From Gammaproteobacteria bacterium (GTDB taxonomy: Bacteria > Pseudomonadota > Gammaproteobacteria > Steroidobacterales > Steroidobacteraceae), in the NCBI GenBank assembly GCA_947455595.1, contig CANGOP010000005.1:62001-126000 (forward strand): a DNA stretch of 64,000 nt, written 5' to 3'. Shown piece by piece: positions 1 to 9,640 of the stretch. A program made the translations under genes and the position numbers. The notes beneath the pieces were generated by a model. The model did no database searches. It saw only the letters and a program-made list of their open reading frames with translations, and was not told where the DNA came from. Position 1 is the stretch's first letter; the number at the start of each line of letters is the position of its first letter.

Positions 1-449
1 ACCCAGCAGACTTCACCTTCGTTTGCCCAACCGAGCTCGGCGACCTCGCCGACAACTACGCGCACTTCCAGAAACTCGGCGTTGAGGTATACGGCGTCTC
101 GACGGATACCCATTTCACCCACAAGGCGTGGCACGACACCTCGGAAACCATCAAGAAGGTGCAATACCCGCTCGTCGGCGACCCGACCGGCACCCTGGCG
201 CGCAACTTCGACGTCATGATCGAGGAAGAAGGCTTGGCGCTCCGTGGCACCTTCGTGATCAACCCCGAGGGCCAGATCAAGGTCGCCGAGATCCATGACC
301 TGGGTATCGGCCGTGATGCGTCGGAACTTCTGCGCAAGGTCAAGGCAGCTCAGTACGTTGCCGAGCACCCGGGCGAAGCCTGCCCGGCCAAGTGGACTCC
401 GGGTGAGAAGACCCTGACCCCTTCGCTCGACCTGGTCGGCAAGATCTGA
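1..449 (+). CDS. ahpC: Alkyl hydroperoxide reductase subunit C (peroxiredoxin), 5'-truncated
   Basis: Typical 2-Cys peroxiredoxin that reduces H2O2 and organic peroxides in the cytoplasm and is itself re-reduced by AhpF. The reading frame is open from the window edge (first full codon at base 3). The peroxidatic cysteine lies in the FVCPTEL motif (codon at 24-26) and the resolving cysteine in GEACPAKW near the C-terminus. Both catalytic cysteines are therefore present although roughly the first 40 residues are missing. It lies 60 bp upstream of ahpF in the same orientation, the usual operon order. A perfect GC-rich hairpin (460-483) sits between the two genes. Confidence 0.96.
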   Translation, partial: PADFTFVCPTELGDLADNYAHFQKLGVEVYGVSTDTHFTHKAWHDTSETIKKVQYPLVGDPTGTLARNFDVMIEEEGLALRGTFVINPEGQIKVAEIHDLGIGRDASELLRKVKAAQYVAEHPGEACPAKWTPGEKTLTPSLDLVGKI

Positions 450-459
450 CGACCGCACA

Positions 460-483
460 GGCCCCGGCCAATCGGCCGGGGCC
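460..483 (+). terminator. GC-rich hairpin between ahpC and ahpF (attenuator or partial terminator)
   Basis: Perfect 10-bp stem (460-469 pairs with 474-483) with a 4-nt loop AATC, just after the ahpC stop. It is followed only by CTTGA rather than a long T tract. It may therefore act as a partial terminator or mRNA-stabilising structure that sets the ahpC:ahpF ratio. That role is inference. Confidence 0.55.
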
Positions 484-509
484 CTTGATGACTGTAGAAG
501 GTGACCACC

Positions 510-2078
510 ATGTTAGACGCCACACTCAAAACCCAGCTCGCCGGCTACCTCGGGCGTCTCACGCAGCCGATTGAACTCGTCGCCAGCCTTGACGACTCCT
601 CGACGGCTGATGAGATCCGTACCCTGCTGGCTGATATTGCGGATTCGTCACCCATGGTCCAGGTCATCGAATCCTCGGACGCCGCCGAATTCGTGCCATC
701 GTTTGCTGTCCGCACCGTCGGCGGGGAGTCAAGGGTGCGTTTCGCCGGTGTTCCGCTCGGTCACGAATTTACATCCTTAGTGCTGGCGCTTCTTCAGGTG
801 GGCGGCTACCCGCCGAAGGTAGACGCCGCGTTGATCGAACAGATCCGCGGTATCGAAGGCAACTTTGAATTCCAGACCTTCGTGTCCTTGTCCTGCCATA
901 ACTGTCCGGATGTGGTGCAAGCGCTGAACGTGATGGCCGTGCTCAACCCCCGAATCCGACACACGATGGTGGAGGGCGGTGCGTTTCAATCCGTCGTGAC
1001 GGCACGGGATATCCTGTCGGTTCCATCCGTCTTCTTGAATGGCGAACTGTTCGGCTCTGGGCGCATGACCCTGGAGGAAATTGTCGCCAAGATCGACACC
1101 GGGGCAGAGCGCCGTCGTGCGAGCGAATTAAGTGCTCGTGCCCCGTACGACATCCTCGTGGTCGGCGGTGGACCCGCCGGGTCTGCCGCGGCGATCTACG
1201 CGGCGCGCAAGGGAATCCGCACCGGAATCGCCGCTGAGCGCTTCGGCGGCCAGGTGCTCGACACGTTGGGCATCGACAACTTCATCTCGGTGGCGCACAC
1301 GGAAGGTCCAAAGCTGGTGGTCGCACTCGAGCAGCATGTCCGAGAATACGGTGTGGACATCATGAACCTCGAGCGCGCCGAGTCGCTGGTCCCCGGCGAA
1401 TTGATCGCAGTCAAAATGAAGAGTGGTGCCGTCCTGAAGGCCCGCTCGGTGGTCCTGTCCACCGGTGCACGTTGGCGCGAAATGAACGTGCCGGGTGAGG
1501 CGCAATATCGCAACAAGGGCGTCGCCTACTGTCCGCACTGCGATGGCCCCTTGTTCAAGGGCAAGCCGGTTGCGGTCATCGGCGGCGGCAACTCCGGGGT
1601 TGAAGCCGCCATCGATCTCGCCGGCATCGTGAGTCACGTGACCGTGTTGGAGTTCGCCTCCACGTTACGTGCCGACGCTGTGCTGCTCCGTAAACTCAAG
1701 AGTTTGCCAAACGTCACGATCTTGACCGACGCGCAGTCCACCGAAGTGGTCGGCGACGGCGAACGCGTCACGGCACTGCGTTATATTCAACGCACTGACG
1801 GCAGCACGCACGAGATCTCGCTCGCGGGAATCTTCGTCCAGATTGGACTGGTCCCGAACACGGATTGGCTGAAGGGCACCGTCAAACTATCGCCGCGCGG
1901 AGAAATCGAAGTGGACCCGCGTGGAGAAACGTCCGTTCCCGGTGTGTTCGCCGCCGGAGACTGCACCACCGTTCCGTACAAGCAAATCGTGATTGCCGTA
2001 GGCGAGGGCGCGAAGGCCGCTCTGGGCGCCTTTGATCACCTGATCCGCGTGCCGGTGGCCGAGTCCGCAGCGGCCTGA
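510..2078 (+). CDS. ahpF: Alkyl hydroperoxide reductase subunit F
   Basis: FAD/NAD(P)H-dependent disulfide reductase that recycles AhpC. From ATG 510 it is 522 residues, the usual AhpF length. This start is preferred over the in-frame GTG at 501 because AGGTGA (499-504) is well placed as its ribosome binding site and the protein then begins [10 protein letters not shown], as in AhpF. Domains in order: N-terminal tandem thioredoxin-fold region with redox motif CHNC (about residues 129-132), FAD-binding [10 protein letters not shown] (about 218-227), the thioredoxin-reductase-like active site CPHC (about 341-344), a second GGGNSG nucleotide-binding motif, and a C-terminal [12 protein letters not shown] motif. 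All catalytic residues are present. Confidence 0.97.
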   Translation: MLDATLKTQLAGYLGRLTQPIELVASLDDSSTADEIRTLLADIADSSPMVQVIESSDAAEFVPSFAVRTVGGESRVRFAGVPLGHEFTSLVLALLQVGGYPPKVDAALIEQIRGIEGNFEFQTFVSLSCHNCPDVVQALNVMAVLNPRIRHTMVEGGAFQSVVTARDILSVPSVFLNGELFGSGRMTLEEIVAKIDTGAERRRASELSARAPYDILVVGGGPAGSAAAIYAARKGIRTGIAAERFGGQVLDTLGIDNFISVAHTEGPKLVVALEQHVREYGVDIMNLERAESLVPGELIAVKMKSGAVLKARSVVLSTGARWREMNVPGEAQYRNKGVAYCPHCDGPLFKGKPVAVIGGGNSGVEAAIDLAGIVSHVTVLEFASTLRADAVLLRKLKSLPNVTILTDAQSTEVVGDGERVTALRYIQRTDGSTHEISLAGIFVQIGLVPNTDWLKGTVKLSPRGEIEVDPRGETSVPGVFAAGDCTTVPYKQIVIAVGEGAKAALGAFDHLIRVPVAESAAA

Positions 2079-2086
2079 CGGATGGC

Positions 2087-2113
2087 GCCCGCGCCGAAAT
2101 CCTCGGCGCGGGC
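2087..2113. terminator. Bidirectional terminator-like hairpin between ahpF and the convergent esterase gene
   Basis: Perfect 11-bp inverted repeat (2087-2097 with 2103-2113) with a 5-nt loop AATCC, in the 42-bp gap between the two convergent stops. No clear T run follows, but position and symmetry fit a shared terminator. Confidence 0.65.
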
Positions 2114-2120
2114 CTTGGCA

Positions 2121-3746
2121 TTACTGCAACGTTGGATAAAGCGACTGCCAAAACGCGCAGCGATGGGCCGCGGCGGCGTCGAACGGACCCAAATGTCCCG
2201 GTTCCAGTCGATAGACATCGCGGCTGTTGGCGAATCGAGACCATGCCGGAACCTTCGCCGCAGATGGACGACCTGTGCGAACAAAGGACGCCCAGAAGTC
2301 GATCATCACATCCGACAACGCCTGTGATCCTGGCGCCAGTGCCGGTCCTTCCCACTGCGAATGATTGGAAAAGCCGGGAAAGAAATACGGCAATTCCGCG
2401 GAATGCACCGCCCCGAGTTCGATTCCCGGGTCATCCATCACCGGCGGGGCCTGTCGATCGGCAAACTCGAACTGATAGACCGGCGTGTGCTGGGCCAATG
2501 TCTGACCAAATTGCAGATAGCCACAGTTCGAGAGCGGAAAACCGGGACTGTAGTCGGACAACGCGGTACCCAACGCCGCGGACGGTGACGAATACTGGTT
2601 TGCTGGATACTGCTCTTCAACCGTTGCGGCGTGTACACCATAGGTTGCGGCCAATCGTTTGGCGTACTCCGTCTCGCTATACGCATGCCCGATCGCCAGC
2701 ACCTCATAGCCCACATACAGACGCATCTCGTCCGTGGTGCCGCCGTACAACACCGGAACCTTGATTCGACCTTCCGCGACAGCCACCGACGCATCCCGCG
2801 GCAAAACGTGGGAACCCACGGCCGGTGACCACACGGAGTTACCGGCTGCCGCCATGGACGTTTGTACGGAGAGCACCTTCGCTAACGGCGCACGCCGCAG
2901 ACAAGCCAACGGTGCCGCTCCTTCGCATTCCATCTGGGCGATGAACGAGGCACCCACCGACGCTGCCGCCACCTCGGTCGTCTTCCAAGGAACGCCGCAG
3001 GCAAGGCTCTGCACAATGGCTTGCGCATATAGACCGTCGCGCCGTTCCGGTGCCGCGATGAGCGCGCACACACTCGCCGCACCCGCGGACTCACCGGCGA
3101 TGGTCACACGCTTGGGGTCACCCCCGAAGTGCGCGATATTGGCCTGCACCCAACGCAGCGCCGCTTCCTGATCTGCGATCCCGAAGGCGCCCGACGCTTC
3201 GGAATCCATCTCCGGCAAGGATAAAAAGCCGAGTGCGCCCAACCGATAATTGACGGACACGACGATGATGTCGCCCCGGTCCGCCAGATGGTCGATGCGG
3301 TACAGATTGGCACCACCGCCGACATAAGCGCCGCCATGGATCCAGAACAGCACTGGCCGTGGACGGCCATCGGCCGCCGCCCGGGCAGGCACCGCAATGT
3401 TGAGATAAAGACAATCCTCGCTATCACTCGCTTCCGTGAGATCGAAGCGGCGCACTTGCGGACAGGCATCTCGGAAATGATCCGCTGGCCGTACGGCGTG
3501 ATGGGTGAGCGGCCGCTGGGGCGCAGCCCATCGTAACTCGGCGATCGGCGCCGCCGCGTAGGGGATACCCAGAAACTCCTGAACCTCACCCACCCGCGTG
3601 CCCCGCACAGGGCCTTCGGTCGTCCGGATGACCGGTGACTGGGTACCGGCCCTAGACCCGATGAGAGCCGGGACGGCCCAGGTGTTGTTCATCAAGATCG
3701 CCGTCCCCACCAGACATAGGGCAGGCATTCGAATCCAGCACGACAT
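2121..3746 (-). CDS. Secreted type-B carboxylesterase
   Basis: Alpha/beta-hydrolase of the carboxylesterase/cholinesterase family, hydrolysing carboxylic esters. Its native substrate is unknown. The start is placed at ATG 3746 with an N-terminal hydrophobic stretch (MPALCLVGTAILM...) ending in an A-V-P-A-like cleavage region, so it is probably exported. The open frame continues upstream, but that part is not protein-like. Family hallmarks are the EDCLYLNI signature, oxyanion-hole HGGAY, nucleophile in GESAGAAS, acidic member in TTDEMRLYV and the histidine in GAVHSAELPYFF. Length (about 540 residues) is normal. A second paralogous esterase occurs at 32848-34386. Confidence 0.9.
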   Translation of the reverse strand: MSCWIRMPALCLVGTAILMNNTWAVPALIGSRAGTQSPVIRTTEGPVRGTRVGEVQEFLGIPYAAAPIAELRWAAPQRPLTHHAVRPADHFRDACPQVRRFDLTEASDSEDCLYLNIAVPARAAADGRPRPVLFWIHGGAYVGGGANLYRIDHLADRGDIIVVSVNYRLGALGFLSLPEMDSEASGAFGIADQEAALRWVQANIAHFGGDPKRVTIAGESAGAASVCALIAAPERRDGLYAQAIVQSLACGVPWKTTEVAAASVGASFIAQMECEGAAPLACLRRAPLAKVLSVQTSMAAAGNSVWSPAVGSHVLPRDASVAVAEGRIKVPVLYGGTTDEMRLYVGYEVLAIGHAYSETEYAKRLAATYGVHAATVEEQYPANQYSSPSAALGTALSDYSPGFPLSNCGYLQFGQTLAQHTPVYQFEFADRQAPPVMDDPGIELGAVHSAELPYFFPGFSNHSQWEGPALAPGSQALSDVMIDFWASFVRTGRPSAAKVPAWSRFANSRDVYRLEPGHLGPFDAAAAHRCAFWQSLYPTLQ

Positions 3747-3880
3747 CACTCGTCTCCCCCGCATGCGACAGCTAGTCGCGACTGAACACTGGCGCCCGCC
3801 TCGCTGGTCGCTCGCCAACCCGAATACCGCGGGACTATACCCGAGCGCGACTGATACGCTCACGCAAGGGAGGAGAGAAC

Positions 3881-5011
3881 GTGAGTCATTCGATCGCAGA
3901 CTTGGAACAGCGCGCCCGGCGTTACCTGCCACGGGTGCTTTACGACTGGATCGCGGGCGGCGCCGAAGATGAGATCGGACTGCGCAGTTCAACTCGCATC
4001 TACACCGAGCATCGTCTCGTGCCGCGCTACGGGCGCGCGGTCACCACCCCCAACCTCGCAACCCGGCTCTTTGGCCGCACGTACGGACGGCCCTTTGGTA
4101 TCGCGCCCACCGGCTACACAGGCCTCTGTCGGCCTGGAGGTGAGTCCATGCTGCGTGCCGCGGCGGCTCGGGTGGACATTCCCTACGTCCTGTCGGGTGT
4201 CAGTGTGCCCTCACTGGAGGCAATCGCCGCCGAAGAGCCGGGGCGAAGCTGGTTTCAGGTCTATCCGGCACGTGACCACGCCATCACGCTCGATATCGTC
4301 CGACGGGCCCGCGATGCCGGCTACGCCACGCTCGTCGTCACGATGGATATGCCGAAAGAGGCCAAGCGCGAGCGCGATTGGCGCAATGGTTTTTCACTTC
4401 CGTTGCGTTTCAATCTCCAGCGCCTCGTTGACGGCATGACCCATCCCGCTTGGGCGCTCCGGTTCTTGGCAACGGGTGGTCTGCCGACACTCGGCACCTG
4501 GCAAGCCTACTTGCCCGCGGGCACCGCGCCGATGGAGGTGCTGCGCTTCCATACCGAGCAAGGGTATCCGGTCGTCACTTGGGAGCACCTGGCGGACTTT
4601 CGCGCCCTGTGGCCCGGACAGATGGTGGTGAAAGGACTCCTCCATCCGGACGACGTCGCAACGGCACTGCGAATCGGCGCCGACGGCGTCATTTTGTCCA
4701 ACCACGGTGGACGCCAATTGGACCGTGCGCCGACGACACTGGAGATGTTGCCGCGCGTACGGGAAAAGGTCGGGCCGACGGTGCCGATCATGCTCGATGG
4801 CGGTATACGGCGGGGTTCGGACATTGCCATCGCGCTCGCCTTGGGCGCCGATTTCGTCTTCTGCGGACGGGCCATCCTCTGGGGCGTCATCGCCGACGCA
4901 CGCGCAGGCGCCGATCAGGCGATCGACATCCTGACCGATGAGCTTGTCCGCGTGATGTGCCAGACGGGCACGGACTCTGTGCGAGCGTTCACTCGGGATT
5001 CTCTGCTCTAA
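3881..5011 (+). CDS. FMN-dependent alpha-hydroxy acid oxidase/dehydrogenase
   Basis: Oxidises an L-2-hydroxy acid (lactate, mandelate or glycolate type) to the 2-oxo acid using FMN. The start is GTG 3881, behind a strong GGGAGGAGAG site (3868-3877). The 376-residue length is normal. The signature SNHGGRQLD (about residues 273-281, with the catalytic His and Arg) is intact, as are the N-terminal YDWIAGG, the TMDMP strand and the LDGGIRRGSDI phosphate-binding loop near the C-terminus. The exact substrate cannot be read from sequence. It stands alone on the plus strand, divergent from the esterase and convergent with the aldolase/SDR/PQQ-dehydrogenase set, which also handles alcohols or hydroxy compounds. 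Confidence 0.92.
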   Translation: MSHSIADLEQRARRYLPRVLYDWIAGGAEDEIGLRSSTRIYTEHRLVPRYGRAVTTPNLATRLFGRTYGRPFGIAPTGYTGLCRPGGESMLRAAAARVDIPYVLSGVSVPSLEAIAAEEPGRSWFQVYPARDHAITLDIVRRARDAGYATLVVTMDMPKEAKRERDWRNGFSLPLRFNLQRLVDGMTHPAWALRFLATGGLPTLGTWQAYLPAGTAPMEVLRFHTEQGYPVVTWEHLADFRALWPGQMVVKGLLHPDDVATALRIGADGVILSNHGGRQLDRAPTTLEMLPRVREKVGPTVPIMLDGGIRRGSDIAIALALGADFVFCGRAILWGVIADARAGADQAIDILTDELVRVMCQTGTDSVRAFTRDSLL

Positions 5012-5052
5012 GGCCGCAACCCATCACACAGCGCGAGCGTGGCACCGGCACT

Positions 5053-5811
5053 TCAGGTGGCGTAGGAGGGGTCTAGCGCATCTAATCCAAGCTTCAGTTC
5101 CGCAAAGTGGGAAAACGCGGATTGACCGTAATCTTCCCACCCGCGTGCGGTGCGTTCGGCAACCTCGTGAGTGAGCACTTTGAGCGGCTGACCCGTCGAG
5201 TAGGCGAGTATGAGCGTCCGTGCGGCCCGCTCCAGAAAATAGAGCTCGTCAAACGTTTCAGCGACCGTCGCCCCTGTGCACAGCACACCGTGATTACCCA
5301 AGATCATGTGTCGATGAGAGCCGAGGGCTCGCGCCAAGCGCTCGCCTTCCTCGGCAAAATCAGCGAGTCCAGCAAAGTCTCGATCAATCGCCACGCGGTT
5401 GTAGAACTTTGCCGTCACCTGATCAATCGGCAGAAGCGTGGGATCTGCCAAAGTCGCCAAGGCGGTGCCGTACGGTGGATGCAGGTGCAGCACGCAGCGC
5501 GCGTGGGGGACGTGGCGATGCAGATGCCCGTGAATGCACCACGCCGATGGATCCGGAGCATCGGCGCGTTGCATCGTCTCTGCATCATCGCTATTCACCA
5601 GCAACAGTTCACTCGCACGGATGGTGGAGAAATGGCGCCAGCGCGGGTTCAGCAGGAATTGCCGACCGTCATCGGAGACGGCCAGACTAAAATGGTTGCC
5701 CACCGCCTCATGCCAATCCATCTGGAACGCCAGTCGGAAGGCGGCCGCCAGATCGACCCGTGACTGCCAGTGGTTCATGGGCGCCGTCGCGCGGATTGCA
5801 GATACCGTCAT
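5053..5811 (-). CDS. Class II aldolase/adducin family protein
   Basis: AraD/FucA-fold protein, usually a zinc-dependent aldolase, epimerase or decarboxylase acting on phosphorylated or free sugars or sugar acids. Metal ligands are visible as HGHLHR, HLHPPYG and LGNHGVL. ATG 5811 follows GAGGTGA with good spacing. An in-frame GTG at 5820 is the alternative. The gene begins 10 bp after the stop of the SDR gene, so the two are almost certainly co-transcribed with the PQQ dehydrogenase upstream. The substrate is unknown. The family is broad and several members are not true aldolases. Confidence 0.88.
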   Translation of the reverse strand: MTVSAIRATAPMNHWQSRVDLAAAFRLAFQMDWHEAVGNHFSLAVSDDGRQFLLNPRWRHFSTIRASELLLVNSDDAETMQRADAPDPSAWCIHGHLHRHVPHARCVLHLHPPYGTALATLADPTLLPIDQVTAKFYNRVAIDRDFAGLADFAEEGERLARALGSHRHMILGNHGVLCTGATVAETFDELYFLERAARTLILAYSTGQPLKVLTHEVAERTARGWEDYGQSAFSHFAELKLGLDALDPSYAT

Positions 5812-5821
5812 GTTCGTCACC

Positions 5822-6643
5822 TCACTCCTCGACGTCGGAGCCGATACTAAGCTCCGGAAACAATTTCCAAGCGCCCACGGCCGCCAGCCACGGCTGCGAG
5901 GGATAGTCAGTGATGGTCAGGCCACCATCGACCACCAGCGTTTGTCCCGTCACGAAACCGGCACTCGGGGAGGCCAAGAACTGCACGGCCGCTGCAACTT
6001 CCTCGGGCGTCCCCATCCGATGAAAGAGGGACGCCGATGCATCCGTTTCGGGGGATCCACCCGTGACCTCGGTAGCGATCCAGCCCGGTGATACGCCATT
6101 GACCCGTACCTGGAGCGGCGCACCTTGGACGGCCAAAGAACGCGTCAGGGCATCCACGGCCGCCTTCGCGATACCGTAGTTACCCCAGGTGCCGTGGAAG
6201 GTGGCGGTCGACGAGATATTCACGATCGCGCCGCCATGACCAGCCTCGGCCCAATATTGCAGCGCCGCGACCGAAACGTGATAGGCGGATTCCAAGTTAT
6301 TGGCCAGCATCACTCGCAGACGCTGCCCAGCCCCGTCTTCCGTCGTAATCGGCGCACGTCGCGTCCCCATCCCTGCATTGTTGACGACCACGTCGAGGCG
6401 TCCAAAATGCGCGATGGCTTCACGGACTGCCACCTGCGCGATGAGTTCCTCACTGAGATCAGCGGCGATGAACTGCACATCACCACCCTCCGCGGCGAGC
6501 GTTGCGCGGGCCCGCTCACCCTGCTCGACGTTGCGCCCGATAAGTGCGACAGGCATCCCTGCGGCCACGAAGGAGCGGGCGATTCCAAAACCGATCCCCG
6601 ACGCCCCTCCCGTGACCAAGGCAACCCGTCGCGCGTCGCTCAC
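5822..6643 (-). CDS. SDR-family NAD(P)-dependent oxidoreductase
   Basis: Classical short-chain dehydrogenase with nucleotide-binding TGGASGIG, NNAG, the catalytic Ser in NISSTATF and YxxxK as YGIAK. The C-terminal GQTLVVDGGL is typical of this class. The start is set at GTG 6643 because it overlaps the stop of the PQQ dehydrogenase as GTGA (6640-6643) and has GGAG about 9 nt upstream. This gives about 273 residues. The open frame runs further upstream into the dehydrogenase gene but has no family similarity there. Coupling to the upstream gene suggests the two act in one alcohol/carbonyl pathway. Confidence 0.92.
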   Translation of the reverse strand: MSDARRVALVTGGASGIGFGIARSFVAAGMPVALIGRNVEQGERARATLAAEGGDVQFIAADLSEELIAQVAVREAIAHFGRLDVVVNNAGMGTRRAPITTEDGAGQRLRVMLANNLESAYHVSVAALQYWAEAGHGGAIVNISSTATFHGTWGNYGIAKAAVDALTRSLAVQGAPLQVRVNGVSPGWIATEVTGGSPETDASASLFHRMGTPEEVAAAVQFLASPSAGFVTGQTLVVDGGLTITDYPSQPWLAAVGAWKLFPELSIGSDVEE

Positions 6644-8829
6644 GGGGTCTTGCTCCGCGCCGCTTCCTGAACACGCCAGCCTTTCCACGCCTCATCGATG
6701 ATGTAGGCGTGGATGGCATCGACCTCGGCCGGAGAGAGGATGTCTGCAAAACTCTCCATCCCCGTCGGCGCCACGGCACCCTTCAGAAGGATGTCCCGGA
6801 ACATCGCGTGATAGGCCGGGCTGAGCTTGCGCAGATCTGGCGTGATGCTCTGACCAAACACGTGGCACCGACTGCATTCCTGAACGAAGAGAATTTCTCC
6901 CTGATGAATCTTGGCCGCCTTCGCGGTCTGCTTCGGCGGTTCAACGAAGGGCGGAATCACGGCCTTCGGCGGTGTCGGCACCGGGCCACCATCGAGTTTG
7001 AAGGCGATGACACGGTTCACATTCTCGTACTGGCTCGCGGCACTGGAGGCGGGAATCGCGCCCACCGTAATCGCCGCGCCACCGTAGCCGACCTGAACCG
7101 CGACATACTGCTCGCCGTTGACGACGTACGTGGAGGGCGCTGCCATGATGTGGCTGCCGGTCTGCAACACTTTGAGCACCCGTCCGGTGTCCGCGGCATA
7201 GACCCACAGTTCACCGTTTCCGCGACCTTGAAACACCAGGTTGCCGTCCGTGGAGAGAATGCCGCCGTCATAAGAACGATTACCTGAGCCCGTTTCGTGT
7301 TCCCAGACAACGCGCTGCGCCACCGGATCCCAGGCACGAATAAGTTCCCGGATCATCTTGCCCTTGCGTTCACCCTTCAACGAATCCAGAGACGGCATCG
7401 GACCATATAAGCGCTTCAGGTCCGCCGGCTCGTAAGCTTCATCGGGCATGATGCCGTTGACCGTGAAGAAGCCGTCGACGTATTTGACCTCGCCACCGTT
7501 GTGCGCAAGGTCCACCCAAATATTGGGCACATCGATGACCGGGATATACATGAGACCCGTCTTCGCATTCCACGACATCGGCATCCACGTGTGCCCACCC
7601 GCCCAGGAGGGATAGATGTTGCTCGGCTTGGCGTGCCAATTCGCCTGCTCGTTAACGATCGGTCGACCGGTCTTGAGGTCAACGCCCTTGGCCCAGTTGA
7701 CGTACGTGTAATTCTCGGCCGATAACAATTGACCGTTCGCTCGGTCAATCACATAGAAATAGCCGTTCTTGGACGCCTGCATGATGACTTTGCGGTTCTG
7801 TCCGTTGACGCTGAGGTCGGAGAGCACCAATTTCTGGACAGCATCGAAGTCATATTCGTCATGCGGCGTCGTTTGGTAATGCCACGCGAGCCGACCCGTC
7901 TTGCCGTGCACCGCGAGGATGCTGGCCGTGTAAAGCGCGTCGAACTGTCCTTTACCGACCACTGAAAGATCATAAGGCGCTGCGTTTGCAGTGCCGAAAT
8001 ACACGAGATCCAGCTCCGGGTCGCACGCAAAACCATCCCATGCCGTGCCGCCGCCTTGGCTTGACGGCGGGCGCTTGGGGTCCCAGGTTTTGGCCGCAGC
8101 CGCCAGCTCGGGATGTTCAAATGCCTTTCCGGGCGCCGGTGGGACCGTCCAGAAACGCCACACGAATTGACCACTGTCCGCGTGGTAGGCAGCGACGTAA
8201 CCGCGCACGCCGTCCCGCCCCATATCCGACCCGCTGTTGCCGATCACCACCTTGTCGCCGGCGATGATGGGAGCGCCGGTGCTGGAATAGGGCAGCGCAT
8301 GGTCGACGATCGTGTCCACCTTCCAAACTCGCTGGCCGGTCTTGGCATCGATCGCGTGCAACATGCCATCCACCGCCGCCACGTAGACACGACCCTTCCA
8401 CAACGCGACTCCTCGATTGACGAGGTCGCAGCAGGGATTGCGCGCGGCGCGGTAATCGGGCTTGGGGTCGTACCGCCACAGCTCCCGACCGGTGGCCGCG
8501 TCGAGGGCATAGACGTAGCCGAAGGTCCCTGAGGTGTACATCACGCCATCGACCACAATCGGGGTCGCTTCCTGACCCCGGCGAGGGGCACCCAGATCGT
8601 AGGTCCACGCAAAGCCCAAGCGTTCGACATTTGAGGTATTGATGAGCGTCAACGGCGAGTGGTAGGTCTGATCACCGTCGCGACCACCGGTGAACCAGTT
8701 ACCAGGCTCGGCGGCAGCCTGCGCCAACCGTGCAGCATCCACGTCAGCCGGTGCGTGCTCGCCCGACGCGACCGCCGCGAGAAAGGTCCCGGCGAGAAGT
8801 ACGGACCAAAGCGTGTGTGCAATTTTCAT
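6640..8829 (-). CDS. PQQ-dependent quinohemoprotein alcohol dehydrogenase
   Basis: Periplasmic type II quinohemoprotein that oxidises alcohols with PQQ and passes electrons through its own cytochrome c domain. The 729 residues comprise a signal peptide (about 1-23), an eight-bladed beta-propeller containing the vicinal disulfide Cys133-Cys134 (NPCCDL) that contacts PQQ, repeated AxDxxTGxxxW-type propeller motifs, and a C-terminal cytochrome c with heme motif CSRCH (about 652-656) and likely axial Met near residue 691 (PTGMESF). No PQQ biosynthesis genes are in the window. The gene heads the minus-strand cluster with the SDR and the class II aldolase. Confidence 0.95.
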   Translation of the reverse strand: MKIAHTLWSVLLAGTFLAAVASGEHAPADVDAARLAQAAAEPGNWFTGGRDGDQTYHSPLTLINTSNVERLGFAWTYDLGAPRRGQEATPIVVDGVMYTSGTFGYVYALDAATGRELWRYDPKPDYRAARNPCCDLVNRGVALWKGRVYVAAVDGMLHAIDAKTGQRVWKVDTIVDHALPYSSTGAPIIAGDKVVIGNSGSDMGRDGVRGYVAAYHADSGQFVWRFWTVPPAPGKAFEHPELAAAAKTWDPKRPPSSQGGGTAWDGFACDPELDLVYFGTANAAPYDLSVVGKGQFDALYTASILAVHGKTGRLAWHYQTTPHDEYDFDAVQKLVLSDLSVNGQNRKVIMQASKNGYFYVIDRANGQLLSAENYTYVNWAKGVDLKTGRPIVNEQANWHAKPSNIYPSWAGGHTWMPMSWNAKTGLMYIPVIDVPNIWVDLAHNGGEVKYVDGFFTVNGIMPDEAYEPADLKRLYGPMPSLDSLKGERKGKMIRELIRAWDPVAQRVVWEHETGSGNRSYDGGILSTDGNLVFQGRGNGELWVYAADTGRVLKVLQTGSHIMAAPSTYVVNGEQYVAVQVGYGGAAITVGAIPASSAASQYENVNRVIAFKLDGGPVPTPPKAVIPPFVEPPKQTAKAAKIHQGEILFVQECSRCHVFGQSITPDLRKLSPAYHAMFRDILLKGAVAPTGMESFADILSPAEVDAIHAYIIDEAWKGWRVQEAARSKTP

Positions 8830-8860
8830 AGATGCGTCCAGTCCAGGCCGCGACGGCCAT

Positions 8861-9535
8861 TTAAAGGGTCAACAGTTGTTCCACGAAGGCACCCAACCCA
8901 GCACCTCGATCGACGAAATGAATTTCCAAAATCCAGTGACGCGCAAGACCGTTCGCATCGCGCGCGTGGATGCCGACGGGATTGCCGCGCTGAATCACGA
9001 AGCCAGGCTTGCCCGGGCTGCGTTCGTGAGGGAAGTGTCCGATGAGGTGCCCGGCCGAAGATGCGCCGAACTGCCATCCGTATTCTTTGGCAAGACCCAC
9101 CACATAGTCATACAGCGCCCCAGCGGTGATGTCCGGATCGGCCAACGCCCGGGCCTTACCGCGGGCAAAAGCCGCCTCGACGTCGGCGATCAAACGCGCT
9201 TTGACAGGGTCCTCACCCACGAGGTAGGTCCGCCCGTAATCGGCCTCCCACTCACCGAAGACGGGGCCGAAATCCAACACGACCAAATCGCCATCCTCAA
9301 GGACACGGTCTGAAGGCCCGTCGTAATAGGTGAGCACGGTGTTCGGCCCCGAACGGACGATCCGGCGATGCCAATGCCGTCGTAAGCCATAGTGCTGGCG
9401 GGCGAGGGCGTCGATCGCTTTGGATAACTCCGATTCGAGGATGCCGGCGCGCATCACACCGCTGGCCACGACCGCATCAAAAAGTGATTCGGCGCGCGCT
9501 TGGGCGGCGAGGAGCGACTCAGCAGTACTGTCCAT
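8861..9535 (-). CDS. M24-family metallopeptidase (Xaa-Pro aminopeptidase-like)
   Basis: Creatinase/aminopeptidase-P fold protein of about 224 residues, containing only the catalytic half of the family. Metal-ligand motifs are LDFGPVFGEWEADYGRTY (two Asp), GHLIGHFPHE (His) and LEIHFVD (Glu). The final ligand position is displaced compared with canonical aminopeptidase P. The chosen start is ATG 9535. The frame stays open upstream, across the promoter region of the divergent NfeD gene, but that stretch is not protein-like. It may be a specialised proline dipeptidase. Confidence 0.85.
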   Translation of the reverse strand: MDSTAESLLAAQARAESLFDAVVASGVMRAGILESELSKAIDALARQHYGLRRHWHRRIVRSGPNTVLTYYDGPSDRVLEDGDLVVLDFGPVFGEWEADYGRTYLVGEDPVKARLIADVEAAFARGKARALADPDITAGALYDYVVGLAKEYGWQFGASSAGHLIGHFPHERSPGKPGFVIQRGNPVGIHARDANGLARHWILEIHFVDRGAGLGAFVEQLLTL

Positions 9536-9640
9536 CGGCACGCTCAATCCATGGGGATACCCAAGAGTACCGAATATAGACCCCTCCGCGCACGATCTTC
9601 CCGGCGCTATACTGACGGCGCGTCGAAGGGAGGATGCCTC

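Noticed and set aside
2411-2436. tRNA T-arm-like GTTCGATTC sequence
   Set aside because: It lies inside the esterase coding region on the opposite strand. No acceptor or anticodon stems flank it.
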